A stretch of DNA of 64,000 nucleotides from contig NZ_RXFS01000001.1 in NCBI RefSeq assembly GCF_003952185.1, forward strand, positions 310,001 to 374,000, given 5' to 3'. The number at the start of each line of letters is the position of its first letter. Within the stretch, counting starts at the first letter, position 1. This DNA comes from Variovorax sp. 679. GTDB lineage: Bacteria; Pseudomonadota; Gammaproteobacteria; Burkholderiales; Burkholderiaceae_C. The notes beneath the pieces were generated by a model. It saw only the letters and a list, made by a program, of their open reading frames with translations. It was not told the origin of the DNA and did no database searches. The position numbers and the translations under genes are program-made. Below, in pieces: positions 51,756 through 60,225 of this stretch.

Positions 51756-53168
51756 TCATGGCGACGCACGAAGCGAAGGTGCCTGGTCCGACCTGCAGTT
51801 CGTCGGCCAATCCGCGCCAGTCCAGTTCACCGTGCAATCCGCCTCATGGTCGATCACCTGGCAAAGACCTTCCGTGCTTTTTGCACCCGCTACCGAGTAG
51901 GTCCCATCCCGCTCGCTGATGACCGCCTTGGCCTGTTCCCTGGTGAAGCCGAATGCACCGGGAGCTCCGTTCGCGACGCGGGCCGTCAGGTTGCATGCGA
52001 GCAAGGTGATCGAGTGCAGGGCGACACCGGCACTCAGACGCCCCGACGCCTTGGAGATTCGCAGCACGTCCCGGCTCGAGGGGAAATCCAGCGCCACGTC
52101 AGTACGGCCCGAGCGCCGCACTGTCGAATTCGCCGCGTTGGAGAACACCCGGACGAACCCCAGGGCCTCGTCGTCCTGCATGACCCGGATGATCGGGGGA
52201 TTCTTCCTCTGCATCACGACTTCTCCCGGGTTCTCGTGCTGCAGCTTTCGCAGCCACGTCCAGCCGCTCACCGGCGACGTGTTGAAGGCGTATGCGATCT
52301 TCACGTCCTTGCTGATGTATGCGGCCAGTTGCGCCATGCTGCCCCCCAGGGAATGTCCGGCCGTGTAGATCTCGACACCCGGGGCTTCCGCTTTCAACTC
52401 CTCGATGACCTCCTTCAACCCGGCCCTGGCCTGCATGAACTGCTGTGGTTCGAGATTCAGCGCCATCGCCAGGTTCGCCTCCCAATCGGGCAGGAACTGG
52501 CCGCTGTAGTTCTCGGTCCCGCGGAAGACGATGAACGCCTGCGTGATCGCCCCGCCCGGGAGGCGATGGACGAAGGTCTCGTAGTACAGACCTCCCACGG
52601 CCTTGCAGCCGACTCCCGAGGGCTTCCAACGCTCCCAATTGCCGGCATCGGCGGAGGAAACCGTCTTGAGCCGCTCCAGCGGATGAAGGTCCGGCTTGTA
52701 GACGCAGTCGCCCCGGTTGGCCTCGGGTGCGTACCGCCGGTAGACCACCTTGCTCAGCACCGCGGGCCACGCGACCTGGCCGAGCACTTCGGCCGCGGAG
52801 GTTGCCTGCGCCATTTCCTCAGGCGTCCACGGCTTGCGCACTGCGATGGAGGGCGGCGAACCGTCCATCGCCGGTTTCCGGACCTGATCGCCGCCCGCGC
52901 CCTCTAGCTGGCGGCTTGAAGAGGAGATCACCGCGCTGTAGCAGTCGGACGCGTCGGCATCCCGGTAGCGATGATCCAGAACGTGCCGTTTTTCAGGTGA
53001 AGAGCTGCTGCGGCACTCCTGCGCCTCGCGCCTCATCTCTTCGGCCATCTCGGCGCGGTAGAGCTTCGCCTCGCGGCTGACGGAGAAGAGACCGCAGCCT
53101 CCCAATACGGCACAGAAAAGCAGCGCCGCCATGCCCCGGGCGGCACGACCCCAGTTTTCTCTTTTCAT
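51756..53168 (-). CDS. Class 3 lipase-like lipoprotein
   Basis: 470 residues from the ATG at 53168. Lipobox LGGC follows a short signal (about residue 22). The lipase class 3 domain has the nucleophile elbow GHSLGG with Ser273 and a following oxyanion region (FIVFRGTENYSGQFLPDW). It should hydrolyse ester bonds outside the cytoplasm while anchored to a membrane. Codon choice is visibly less G/C-biased than in the flanking genes, which suggests recent acquisition. The N-terminal 100 residues (charged, Ser-rich) match nothing I know. No partner chaperone or secretion gene is adjacent. Confidence 0.82.
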   Translation of the reverse strand: MKRENWGRAARGMAALLFCAVLGGCGLFSVSREAKLYRAEMAEEMRREAQECRSSSSPEKRHVLDHRYRDADASDCYSAVISSSSRQLEGAGGDQVRKPAMDGSPPSIAVRKPWTPEEMAQATSAAEVLGQVAWPAVLSKVVYRRYAPEANRGDCVYKPDLHPLERLKTVSSADAGNWERWKPSGVGCKAVGGLYYETFVHRLPGGAITQAFIVFRGTENYSGQFLPDWEANLAMALNLEPQQFMQARAGLKEVIEELKAEAPGVEIYTAGHSLGGSMAQLAAYISKDVKIAYAFNTSPVSGWTWLRKLQHENPGEVVMQRKNPPIIRVMQDDEALGFVRVFSNAANSTVRRSGRTDVALDFPSSRDVLRISKASGRLSAGVALHSITLLACNLTARVANGAPGAFGFTREQAKAVISERDGTYSVAGAKSTEGLCQVIDHEADCTVNWTGADWPTNCRSDQAPSLRASP

Positions 53169-53337
53169 CTCCAGCTCCAAGTGTGTGCCGCAGCATAGCG
53201 GCGCGCTGCGCCTCGCGGGATCAAGGTCTGCCCTGACGGCATCGACGCGCCTCGGCCCCATCCGGCACCACTGCAACCGCGGTGCATCAGGGAATCCACG
53301 GATATATGATTCCTCGGATGGCCTTGATTGAGATCAA

Positions 53338-53354
53338 TTTTTGTATACAAATAA
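53338..53354. promoter_or_regulatory. GntR-type operator candidate before the NCS1 permease
   Basis: TTTTTGTATACAAATAA, core TGTATACA at 53342-53349, inside an AT-rich promoter region about 80 bases upstream of the start at 53429. It would overlap the likely -10 region, a position suited to repression. Confidence 0.65.
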
Positions 53355-53428
53355 CGCATCCGAAAAGCCGGCGCGAAATTTGCGTCAAAAAGAGTCCCAA
53401 TCCAACTCCACTCGAAAGAGGAAAGACC

Positions 53429-54922
53429 ATGAGCACAGTCGTCAGCCACGCCCCCGCCGGGGCAAGCGAAGCCGGCAATGCGCCGCACGCGGAATCGAAC
53501 GCCCTCATCAAGCCCGGCTACCACCCGCGCCTGACCAATGAAGACCTCGCTCCGCTGAAGAAGCAGACCTGGGGCCAATACAACATCTTTGCGTTCTGGA
53601 TGTCCGACGTGCATAGCGTGGGCGGCTACATCACGGCCGGCAGCCTGTTCGCGCTGGGCCTGTCGAGCTGGCAGGTGCTGGTGTCGCTGCTGGTGGGCAT
53701 CGTGATCGTGCAGATCTTCTGCAACCTGGTGGCCAAGCCCAGCCAGGTGACGGGCGTGCCCTACCCCGTGGTGTGCCGCGCGCCCTTCGGCGTGCTGGGC
53801 GCGAACATCCCGGCCATCATCCGCGGGCTGATCGCCGTGGCCTGGTACGGCGTGCAGACCTACCTCGCTTCCGCCGCCTTCATGGTGCTGGCGCTGCACA
53901 TGGCGCCGGGCCTCGCGCCGTATGCCGAGGTCTCGAAGCACGGCTTCGCGGGCCTGTCCGCCCTCGGCTGGGTCGCGTTCATGGTCATGTGGGTGCTGCA
54001 GGCCTTCGTGTTCTGGCACGGCATGGACGCCATCCGCAAGTTCATCGACTGGGCCGGCCCGGCGGTGTACGTGGTCATGGCCATCCTGTGCGGCTGGCTG
54101 GTGTGGAAGGCCGGCTGGAGCAAGATCGACCTGAACCTGGGCGGCATCAAGTTCCAGGGCTGGGACGCGCTGCCCGTGATGCTCTCGGCCATCGCGCTGG
54201 TGGTGAGCTACTTCAGCGGCCCGATGCTCAACTTCGGCGACTTCTCGCGCTACGGCAAGAGCTTCGAGGCGGTGAAGAAGGGCAACTTCTGGGGCCTGCC
54301 GGTGAACTTCGTGTTCTTCTCGCTGCTGACCGTCATCACCACCGCCGCCACGCTGCCCGTTTTTGGTGAACTCATCACCGATCCGGTGCACACCGTGGGC
54401 AAGATCGACAGCACCACCGCCGTCGTGCTGGGCGCGCTGACCTTCATGATCGCCACCATCGGCATCAACATCGTCGCCAACTTCGTCTCGCCGGCCTTCG
54501 ACTTCTCGAACGTGGCGCCCCAGCACATCAGCTGGCGCACGGGCGGCATGATCGCCGCGGTGGGCTCGGTGTTCCTCACGCCCTGGAACCTCTACAACAG
54601 CCCCGAGGTCATCCACTACACGCTCGACGTGCTGGGCTCGTTCATCGGCCCGCTGTTCGGCATTCTCATTGCCGACTACTACATCGTGCGCAAGCAGCGC
54701 ATCGACGTGGACGCGCTCTACAGCATGAGTCCCAAGGGCGAATACTGGTACAGCGGCGGCTACAACCCGAAGGCGATCCAGGCACTGGTGCCGGCGGCCA
54801 TCGTGCCGATCCTGTGCGTGATGGTGCCGACGCTGCGCGGCGCCGCCAACTATGCGTGGTTCATCGGCATGGGCCTGGGCTTCATCATCTACGCCGTGCT
54901 GAACCGCAACGACAAGACTTGA
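53429..54922 (+). CDS. NCS1-family permease, probably allantoin
   Basis: 497 residues, twelve membrane helices, ribosome site AGAGGAAAG. NCS1 features include LTNEDLAPLKKQTWGQYNIFAFWMSDVHSVGGY at the start of the core and the cation and substrate regions in helices 1, 3, 6 and 8. The family takes up allantoin, uracil, hydantoins or cytosine. The allantoin assignment rests on the racemase gene 28 bases downstream, the shared operator upstream, and the puuE operon. Confidence 0.88.
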   Translation: MSTVVSHAPAGASEAGNAPHAESNALIKPGYHPRLTNEDLAPLKKQTWGQYNIFAFWMSDVHSVGGYITAGSLFALGLSSWQVLVSLLVGIVIVQIFCNLVAKPSQVTGVPYPVVCRAPFGVLGANIPAIIRGLIAVAWYGVQTYLASAAFMVLALHMAPGLAPYAEVSKHGFAGLSALGWVAFMVMWVLQAFVFWHGMDAIRKFIDWAGPAVYVVMAILCGWLVWKAGWSKIDLNLGGIKFQGWDALPVMLSAIALVVSYFSGPMLNFGDFSRYGKSFEAVKKGNFWGLPVNFVFFSLLTVITTAATLPVFGELITDPVHTVGKIDSTTAVVLGALTFMIATIGINIVANFVSPAFDFSNVAPQHISWRTGGMIAAVGSVFLTPWNLYNSPEVIHYTLDVLGSFIGPLFGILIADYYIVRKQRIDVDALYSMSPKGEYWYSGGYNPKAIQALVPAAIVPILCVMVPTLRGAANYAWFIGMGLGFIIYAVLNRNDKT

Positions 54923-54950
54923 ACTTCTGAAGAGAGAAAGGGACCGCGCC

Positions 54951-55688
54951 GTGCGCATCAAGATCATCAATCCCAACACCACCTGGAGCATGACCGAGAA
55001 GATCGGTGCATGCGCCCGCGCGGTGGCGCACGCCGGCACCGAGATCGTCGCCGTGAGCCCGGCCATGGGGCCGGTCTCCATCGAGAGCCACTACGACGAG
55101 GCGCTGGCCGTGCCGGGGTTGCTGCAGGAGATCGCGGCGGGCGAGCGCGAAGGCATCGACGGCTACGTGATCGCCTGCTTCGGCGATCCGGGCCTGAAGG
55201 CCGCGCGCGAGCTGGCACGCGGCCCCGTCGTGGGCATCGCCGAGGCGGCGATGCACCTGGCCAGCATGATCGGCAGCCGCTTCAGCGTGGTGACCACGCT
55301 GGGCCGCACCATCGGGCAGGCCTGGCACCTGGCCGAGATCTACGGCATGGAGCGCTTCTGCGCCAACGTGCGCGCCTGCGAGCTGCCGGTGCTCGAACTG
55401 GAGGAGCCCGGCTCGCGTGCGCGCGAGCGCATCGTCGAAGAGTGCCGGCGCGCGCTCGAGGAAGAAGGCTCCGACTGCATCGTGCTCGGCTGCGCCGGCA
55501 TGACCGACCTGTGCGAACACATCGAGGGCGTGCTCGGCGTGCCCGTGATCGACGGCGTGGCCGCCGGCACCAAGCTCATCGAGTCGCTGGTGGGCCTGAA
55601 GCTTCGCACCAGCAAGCGCGGCGAGCTGGCAAAGCCCCTGCCCAAGCCCATCCTTGGTGCGCTCGAGGGCTTCACCCTCAAGTCCTAG
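54951..55688 (+). CDS. Asp/Glu/hydantoin racemase family, probable allantoin racemase
   Basis: 245 residues from a GTG start at 54951, with AGAAAGGGA upstream. The fold carries the two catalytic cysteines, in IACFGDPG (about residue 74) and VLGCAGMTDL (about residue 183). Family members racemise hydantoins or allantoin. With the NCS1 permease directly upstream and allantoinase elsewhere in the regulon, allantoin racemase is the best call: UraD gives the S form while uptake may bring R. A dispersed repeat lies downstream. Confidence 0.82.
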   Translation: MRIKIINPNTTWSMTEKIGACARAVAHAGTEIVAVSPAMGPVSIESHYDEALAVPGLLQEIAAGEREGIDGYVIACFGDPGLKAARELARGPVVGIAEAAMHLASMIGSRFSVVTTLGRTIGQAWHLAEIYGMERFCANVRACELPVLELEEPGSRARERIVEECRRALEEEGSDCIVLGCAGMTDLCEHIEGVLGVPVIDGVAAGTKLIESLVGLKLRTSKRGELAKPLPKPILGALEGFTLKS

Positions 55689-55699
55689 GCTCGCCCCCA

Positions 55700-55783
55700 G
55701 GCTGCGCGCACTGCGTGTCGCTACGCCAGCCCCCTACCGGGGGGCAACACCTGCGGCCCGGCAAAGCCGGTTCCGCGGTGTTC
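55700..55783. repeat. Dispersed palindromic repeat, copy 1
   Basis: About 84 bases, downstream of the racemase stop. Its last 44 bases are nearly identical to copy 2 at 61720-61798. That part is a nested palindrome: AACACC/GGTGTT outside, GCGG/CCGC inside, GGCAAAGCC at the centre. A conserved word GCGCACT-CGTGTCGCT lies at the left end in both copies. Confidence 0.8.
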
Positions 55784-55834
55784 CTGAAAAGCTCGCCCGG
55801 GCCCCTTGCTCCACTGCTAAGCCACAATCAGTGC

Positions 55835-56596
55835 ATGCCCCGCGCCAGTTCCAAATCATCCGCCCTTTCCGCAGCCCCCGTCGCCGCACCGACAGAGAAC
55901 GGTGCAGCGCCGGTTGACAAGAACAGTTCCATCGAGAGCATCGCCAACGACATCGCCACCGCGATCGTCGAGAAGCGCCTGCCGCCCGGCACCTGGCTGC
56001 GCGAGGAGGCGCTGGGCCGGGTGTATTCGGTGAGCCGCACCAAGGTGCGCGCCGCGCTGCTGATGCTGTCGAAGGACAAGCTCATCGAGATGATTCCCGA
56101 CAAGGGCGCCTTCGTGAGCCAGCCATCGGTGGAAGAAGCCCGCGAGGTGTTCGCGGTGCGCCGCATCCTCGAGAGCGAGGTGGTGCGCCTTTTCATCGCC
56201 TCCGCCCGGCCGCGCGACTACCAGGTACTGGAACAGCACATCAAGTTCGAGCGCGCAGCACTGCGCCAGACCACCACCACGGGCACGGTGCGCGAGAAGC
56301 TGCTGGGCGACTTCCACGTGGCGCTGGCCGAGGCCACGGGCAACCGCACGCTGGCCGAGCTGGTGCGCGAACTGGTGGCGCGCAGCTCGCTGATCGCCAT
56401 GCTGTACCACTCGTCCAACGACCCGCACTGCTCGTCGGACGAGCACTCCGATTTCCTGCGCCTGTGCCGCAAGGGCGACGTCGAAGCCGCCGTGACGAGC
56501 ATGATCGACCACCTGGAGCGCATCGAGGCCAGCCTCGAGCTCGGCACCGACAAGCCCGACCGGCAGCTCGACCTGGTCAAGGCGCTGCTGGCCTGA
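55835..56596 (+). CDS. GntR-family (FCD) transcriptional regulator
   Basis: 253 residues. An N-terminal 30-residue Ala/Ser/Pro-rich segment precedes the winged helix (about residues 33-100: IANDIATAIVEKRLPPGTWL, YSVSRTKVRAALL). An FCD domain follows. It resembles the 37551 regulator throughout and the two are probably paralogues. It lies downstream of the permease-racemase pair and is followed one base later by an XRE-type gene, so the two regulators are co-transcribed. It could bind the same TGTATACA operators. Confidence 0.87.
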   Translation: MPRASSKSSALSAAPVAAPTENGAAPVDKNSSIESIANDIATAIVEKRLPPGTWLREEALGRVYSVSRTKVRAALLMLSKDKLIEMIPDKGAFVSQPSVEEAREVFAVRRILESEVVRLFIASARPRDYQVLEQHIKFERAALRQTTTTGTVREKLLGDFHVALAEATGNRTLAELVRELVARSSLIAMLYHSSNDPHCSSDEHSDFLRLCRKGDVEAAVTSMIDHLERIEASLELGTDKPDRQLDLVKALLA

Positions 56597-56597
56597 C

Positions 56598-57137
56598 ATG
56601 CGCAGGAACCTCGGCCTCGCGCTGCGCCAGATGCGGCTGCTGCGCGGCATCAAGCAGACGCATTTCGCGCAGCTGATGGGCGTGAATCAGGCGACGGTGT
56701 CGCGCTGGGAACGCGGGCAGCTCGCGCTTTCCGCGGCGCAGCAGGCCATGGCGCACCGGCTGCTCGCGGCGGCCTGCGATTCGACTCAGGACGCCGCACT
56801 GAAGCGGCTGGTCGAATCTTCCACGCGCAAGGTGCATCTGGTCTGCGACCGGACGCACCGGTTGCTGGCGGCCTCGCCGTCGCGCCAGGCCGAATGGCGT
56901 GCAGACGCCGCCGAATTCATGGGCCGGTCGCTGATCGGCTATGCCTCCAGGGAAATCCTCGAGGCCGAAGCCACTCTCGAAGGACTGGGCTGGCACGCGG
57001 GCGAGCTCTCGTCGCTCGAAGTTGCGACCGGGGCCAATGCCGACCGGATCGTCCCGATCCTGCCCGGGCGCGTGCTGTGGGAGCGCATCGCGCTGGCCGA
57101 CGGCAGCGCGGGGCGCATCGTCACCACGATCGCCTGA
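56598..57137 (+). CDS. XRE-type helix-turn-helix regulator with PAS-like C-terminus
   Basis: 179 residues, start one base after the GntR stop. Residues 5-60 form a Cro/CI helix-turn-helix (LRQMRLLRGIKQTHFAQLMGVNQATVSRWERG). Residues 75-175 resemble a PAS fold (STRKVHLVCDRTHRLLAASPS...). The pairing with a GntR gene suggests joint control of purine genes, but no target is evident. Confidence 0.75.
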   Translation: MRRNLGLALRQMRLLRGIKQTHFAQLMGVNQATVSRWERGQLALSAAQQAMAHRLLAAACDSTQDAALKRLVESSTRKVHLVCDRTHRLLAASPSRQAEWRADAAEFMGRSLIGYASREILEAEATLEGLGWHAGELSSLEVATGANADRIVPILPGRVLWERIALADGSAGRIVTTIA

Positions 57138-57256
57138 TCCCTCAGCCCTCGAGGGCCGATGTTGCTTGTTGTCACACAAGCGCATCATGTTGTAGGTCAA
57201 ATGGTCTACGCGCGTGTCCTTTCGCGCGAGCACCGCCGACGAACAACCTCCACAGC

Positions 57257-59029
57257 ATGTCCCGGCAATACGGCCTAGCGACCCCCACCGTCCCCCACGC
57301 GGCAATCACGCCGTTCTTCCAGCCCATCGTGGACCTGCGCCAGGGCACGGTCTTCGGCCACGAGGCGCTGATCCGCGACACCGCGGACAGCACGCCGCAC
57401 AGCCCCCAGGCCCTGCTCGCCCTGGCGGCGGTCGAATCGCGGCTGACCGGCTTCGAGCTGCAGTGCGTGGAGGTCATCCTGGCTCAATGGGGCCGGCTGG
57501 CCAAGCCGGGCCGGCTCTTCGTGAACATGAGTGCCGACACACTGATCGCGGCCATGGGCTTCGCGAACGGGGCATGCCCGCTGGAACGCATGCTGGCGCA
57601 GCACGGTATCGCGATACGCGACGTGACGGTGGAGCTCACCGAGCAACGCGCCGCCGGCGACGCCGAGGCGCTGCGGCAGGCGGTCAACGCCCTGCATGCC
57701 ATGGGAGCGCGCCTGGCGCTCGACGACTTCGGCGAAGGCCACTCGAACCTCAGGCGCTGGAAAGAGCTCCGGCCCGACTTCGTGAAGATCGACAAGCTGC
57801 TGACGCAGGGCGTCGCGAGCAGTCCGCTGAGCGTGGAGCTGGTGCGCGCCATCGTCGGCCTAGGCGGCGCACTGGGCACCCAGCTCGTGGCCGAAGGCGT
57901 GGAAGACGCGCAAGACCTGCGCGTGCTGCGCGACCTGGGCATCGCCTATGGCCAGGGCTACCTGTTCGGCCATCCGTCGCCCGCGCTGCTGCCGAAGCTG
58001 CCCGAGCACGCCGCGGCCGTCATCCGCGACACCCGCATCGCGGTGATGCCGCACGCGTCGCAGCCCGCGCAGCCCGACGTGCTGCGCAGCCTCTCCGTCA
58101 TACAGGCGCCGGCGCTGCATCCGATGACGCCGATCGACGAGGTCTCCAACATCTTCCAGAAGCACCCCGAGCTGCACGCGCTGGCCGTGGTCGACCAGGG
58201 ACGCCCGGTGGCGCTCATCAACCGGCAGTCGTTCATGAACGACTACGCGCGGCTGTACTTCCGCGAGGTGCACGGCCGGCGGCCCTGCCTGTCCTACGGC
58301 GGCGCCAGCCCGCGCATCGTGGAGCGCGAGGACAACGTCGAGAGCCTGCTCGCCATCCTGATGTCGGAAGACCAGCGCTACCTGAGCGAAGGCTTCATCG
58401 TGACCGAGAAGAAGCGCTACGTGGGGCTGGGCACCGGCGACCAGCTCGTGCGCGCCGTCACCGAGGCGCGCATCGAGGCCGCGCGACATGCCAATCCGCT
58501 GACCTTCCTGCCGGGGAACATTCCCATCAACATCCACGTCGCACGCCTGCTCGACAGCGGTGCCGAGTTCGTCGCGAGCTACGCCGACCTGAACAACTTC
58601 AAGGTCTTCAACGACCACTACGGCTACCGGCGCGGCGACGAAATGATCCTGCTGCTCGCGCGCCTCGCGGTGCGGCATGCGGACCCGCACCGCGACTTCG
58701 TCGGGCACATCGGCGGGGACGACTTCCTCATCATGTTCCAGAGCCGCAACTGGCTGCAGCGCTGCACCGACCTCATCGGAGACTTCAACCGCCAGGCGCT
58801 CGATCTCTACGACGAGGCGGCGCGGCGGGCCGGCGGCGTGGAAGGCGAGGACCGGCACGGCGTGGTCCGGTTCACGCCCTGCGCGACGCTTTCCATCGGC
58901 GCGGTGCGCGTCGCGCCGGGCATGTTCAGCCATGCGGAAGACGTGGCCGGCGAAGCGGCCATCGCGAAACACGACGCCAAGCTGGCCGCCTCCGGCCTCA
59001 CGGTGCGCGAGGCAAGGGCACGAGCCTGA
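57257..59029 (+). CDS. EAL-CBS-GGDEF domain protein
   Basis: 590 residues with a reversed domain order. The EAL domain comes first: EAL at residues 36-38 (GHEALIRD), LALDDFGEGHSNL, QGYLFGHP. A CBS pair follows at about 265-400. A GGDEF domain with the variant GGDDF at 486-490 is last. No membrane helix, so cytoplasmic. The EAL part retains ligands for c-di-GMP hydrolysis; the GGDEF variant may be weakly active or act as a receptor. CBS domains often bind adenine nucleotides. Confidence 0.88.
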   Translation: MSRQYGLATPTVPHAAITPFFQPIVDLRQGTVFGHEALIRDTADSTPHSPQALLALAAVESRLTGFELQCVEVILAQWGRLAKPGRLFVNMSADTLIAAMGFANGACPLERMLAQHGIAIRDVTVELTEQRAAGDAEALRQAVNALHAMGARLALDDFGEGHSNLRRWKELRPDFVKIDKLLTQGVASSPLSVELVRAIVGLGGALGTQLVAEGVEDAQDLRVLRDLGIAYGQGYLFGHPSPALLPKLPEHAAAVIRDTRIAVMPHASQPAQPDVLRSLSVIQAPALHPMTPIDEVSNIFQKHPELHALAVVDQGRPVALINRQSFMNDYARLYFREVHGRRPCLSYGGASPRIVEREDNVESLLAILMSEDQRYLSEGFIVTEKKRYVGLGTGDQLVRAVTEARIEAARHANPLTFLPGNIPINIHVARLLDSGAEFVASYADLNNFKVFNDHYGYRRGDEMILLLARLAVRHADPHRDFVGHIGGDDFLIMFQSRNWLQRCTDLIGDFNRQALDLYDEAARRAGGVEGEDRHGVVRFTPCATLSIGAVRVAPGMFSHAEDVAGEAAIAKHDAKLAASGLTVREARARA

Positions 59030-59041
59030 CGCACAAGCCTG

Positions 59042-59058
59042 ACGCATAACTTATGCGT
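59042..59058. promoter_or_regulatory. Perfect 17-base palindrome upstream of the epimerase-like gene
   Basis: ACGCATAACTTATGCGT, eight-base arms around a central C, 36-52 bases before the start at 59094. The symmetry and position suit a dimeric repressor site. It also follows the GGDEF gene stop by 13 bases, but has no T-run to make a terminator. Confidence 0.55.
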
Positions 59059-59093
59059 GGACGGCCCCGGCCACCGGCGATAGTCTCGCGGCC

Positions 59094-60077
59094 ATGACCA
59101 TCCTGATCACCGGCAGCGCCGGCCACCTCGGCGAGGCCCTGATGCGCACCCTGCGCGCAACCTCGCAAGACGCCCGCGGCATCGACATCATTTCCTCCGG
59201 CTTCACCGACCGCGCCGGCACCATCACCGACCGGGCCTTCGTGCGCGATTGCATGAAAGGCGTGCGCACCGTCATCCACGCGGCCACGCTGCACAAGCCG
59301 CATGTGGCGACGCACAGCCTGCAGGAGTTCGTCGACACCAACATCACGGGCACGCTGGTGCTGCTCGAGGAAGCTGTGGCGGCCGGCGTCGAATCCTTCG
59401 TCTTCACGAGCACGACCAGCACCTTCGGCTCTGCGCTGACGCCCGCCGAGGGCACGCCGGCCGCATGGATCACGGAAGACGTCGTGCCCGTTCCCAAGAA
59501 CATCTACGGCGTGACGAAGACATCGGCCGAGAGCCTGTGCGAGCTGTTCCACCGCAGGCAGCGCCTGCCCGTGGTGGTGCTGAAGACCTCGCGCTTCTTT
59601 CCCGAGGAAGACGACGATGCCGCCGCGCGCAGCCTCCATTCGCTGGACAACGCGCAGGCCAACGAGCTGCTGCATCGACGCGCCGACATTGAGGACGTGG
59701 TCGAGGCGCACCTGCTGGCGGCCCGGCGGGCGCCTCGCATCGGCTTCGGTTGCTACATCGTCTCGGCCACCTCACCGTTCACGCGCGATGACCTGCCGAT
59801 GCTGCGCGAGAGCGCACCCGCCGTGTTGCGCCGCCTGTTCCCCGAGGCCGAGGCGCTCTACGCGAAGCGGGGATGGAAGCCGCCCGCCCGCCTCGATCGC
59901 GTCTACGTGAACGCCCTCGCGCGGCGCGATCTCGGATGGCAACCACGCCACGACTTCGCGCATGTGCTGAACTGCCTGCGCGATGGCCGCGACTTCCGCA
60001 GCCAGCTCGCGCGCGACGTGGGCAGCAAGGGCTACCACGCCGAAGCTTTCGACGAAGGCCCGTATCCCGTAGCCTGA
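59094..60077 (+). CDS. NAD-dependent epimerase/dehydratase family protein
   Basis: 327 residues, extended SDR fold. N-terminal nucleotide motif TGSAGHLG, NAD-binding region DIISSGF, and catalytic YGVTK with Ser/Thr in TSTTSTFG. Members act on sugar nucleotides or related keto/hydroxy compounds. It lies between a cyclic di-GMP protein and the NCS2 permease gene, and no sugar genes are near. Function is unassigned beyond the family. Confidence 0.83.
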   Translation: MTILITGSAGHLGEALMRTLRATSQDARGIDIISSGFTDRAGTITDRAFVRDCMKGVRTVIHAATLHKPHVATHSLQEFVDTNITGTLVLLEEAVAAGVESFVFTSTTSTFGSALTPAEGTPAAWITEDVVPVPKNIYGVTKTSAESLCELFHRRQRLPVVVLKTSRFFPEEDDDAAARSLHSLDNAQANELLHRRADIEDVVEAHLLAARRAPRIGFGCYIVSATSPFTRDDLPMLRESAPAVLRRLFPEAEALYAKRGWKPPARLDRVYVNALARRDLGWQPRHDFAHVLNCLRDGRDFRSQLARDVGSKGYHAEAFDEGPYPVA

Positions 60078-60088
60078 TAGGCCCTTCA

Positions 60089-60114
60089 CCGGATTCGGGT
60101 TTTCCTGAGTCCGG
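60089..60114 (+). terminator. Imperfect hairpin after the epimerase-like gene
   Basis: CCGGATTCGG (60089-60098) pairs imperfectly with CCTGAGTCCGG (60104-60114). It lies 11 bases after the stop and before the operator at 60125. Weak terminator candidate. Confidence 0.3.
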
Positions 60115-60124
60115 ATTGTTGCAT

Positions 60125-60141
60125 AAGTTGTATACAGTTTG
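60125..60141. promoter_or_regulatory. GntR-type operator candidate before the NCS2 permease
   Basis: AAGTTGTATACAGTTTG, core TGTATACA at 60129-60136, about 85-100 bases upstream of the start at 60226. It closely matches the sites at 35674 and 37518. Confidence 0.68.
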
Positions 60142-60225
60142 GCGTACACAAACAGGGTGTGCGCATGCCAAGCCGTGTCGCCCGCCTCCCCTCGATCACT
60201 CTCTCGCCGCAGCAGGAGACACACG

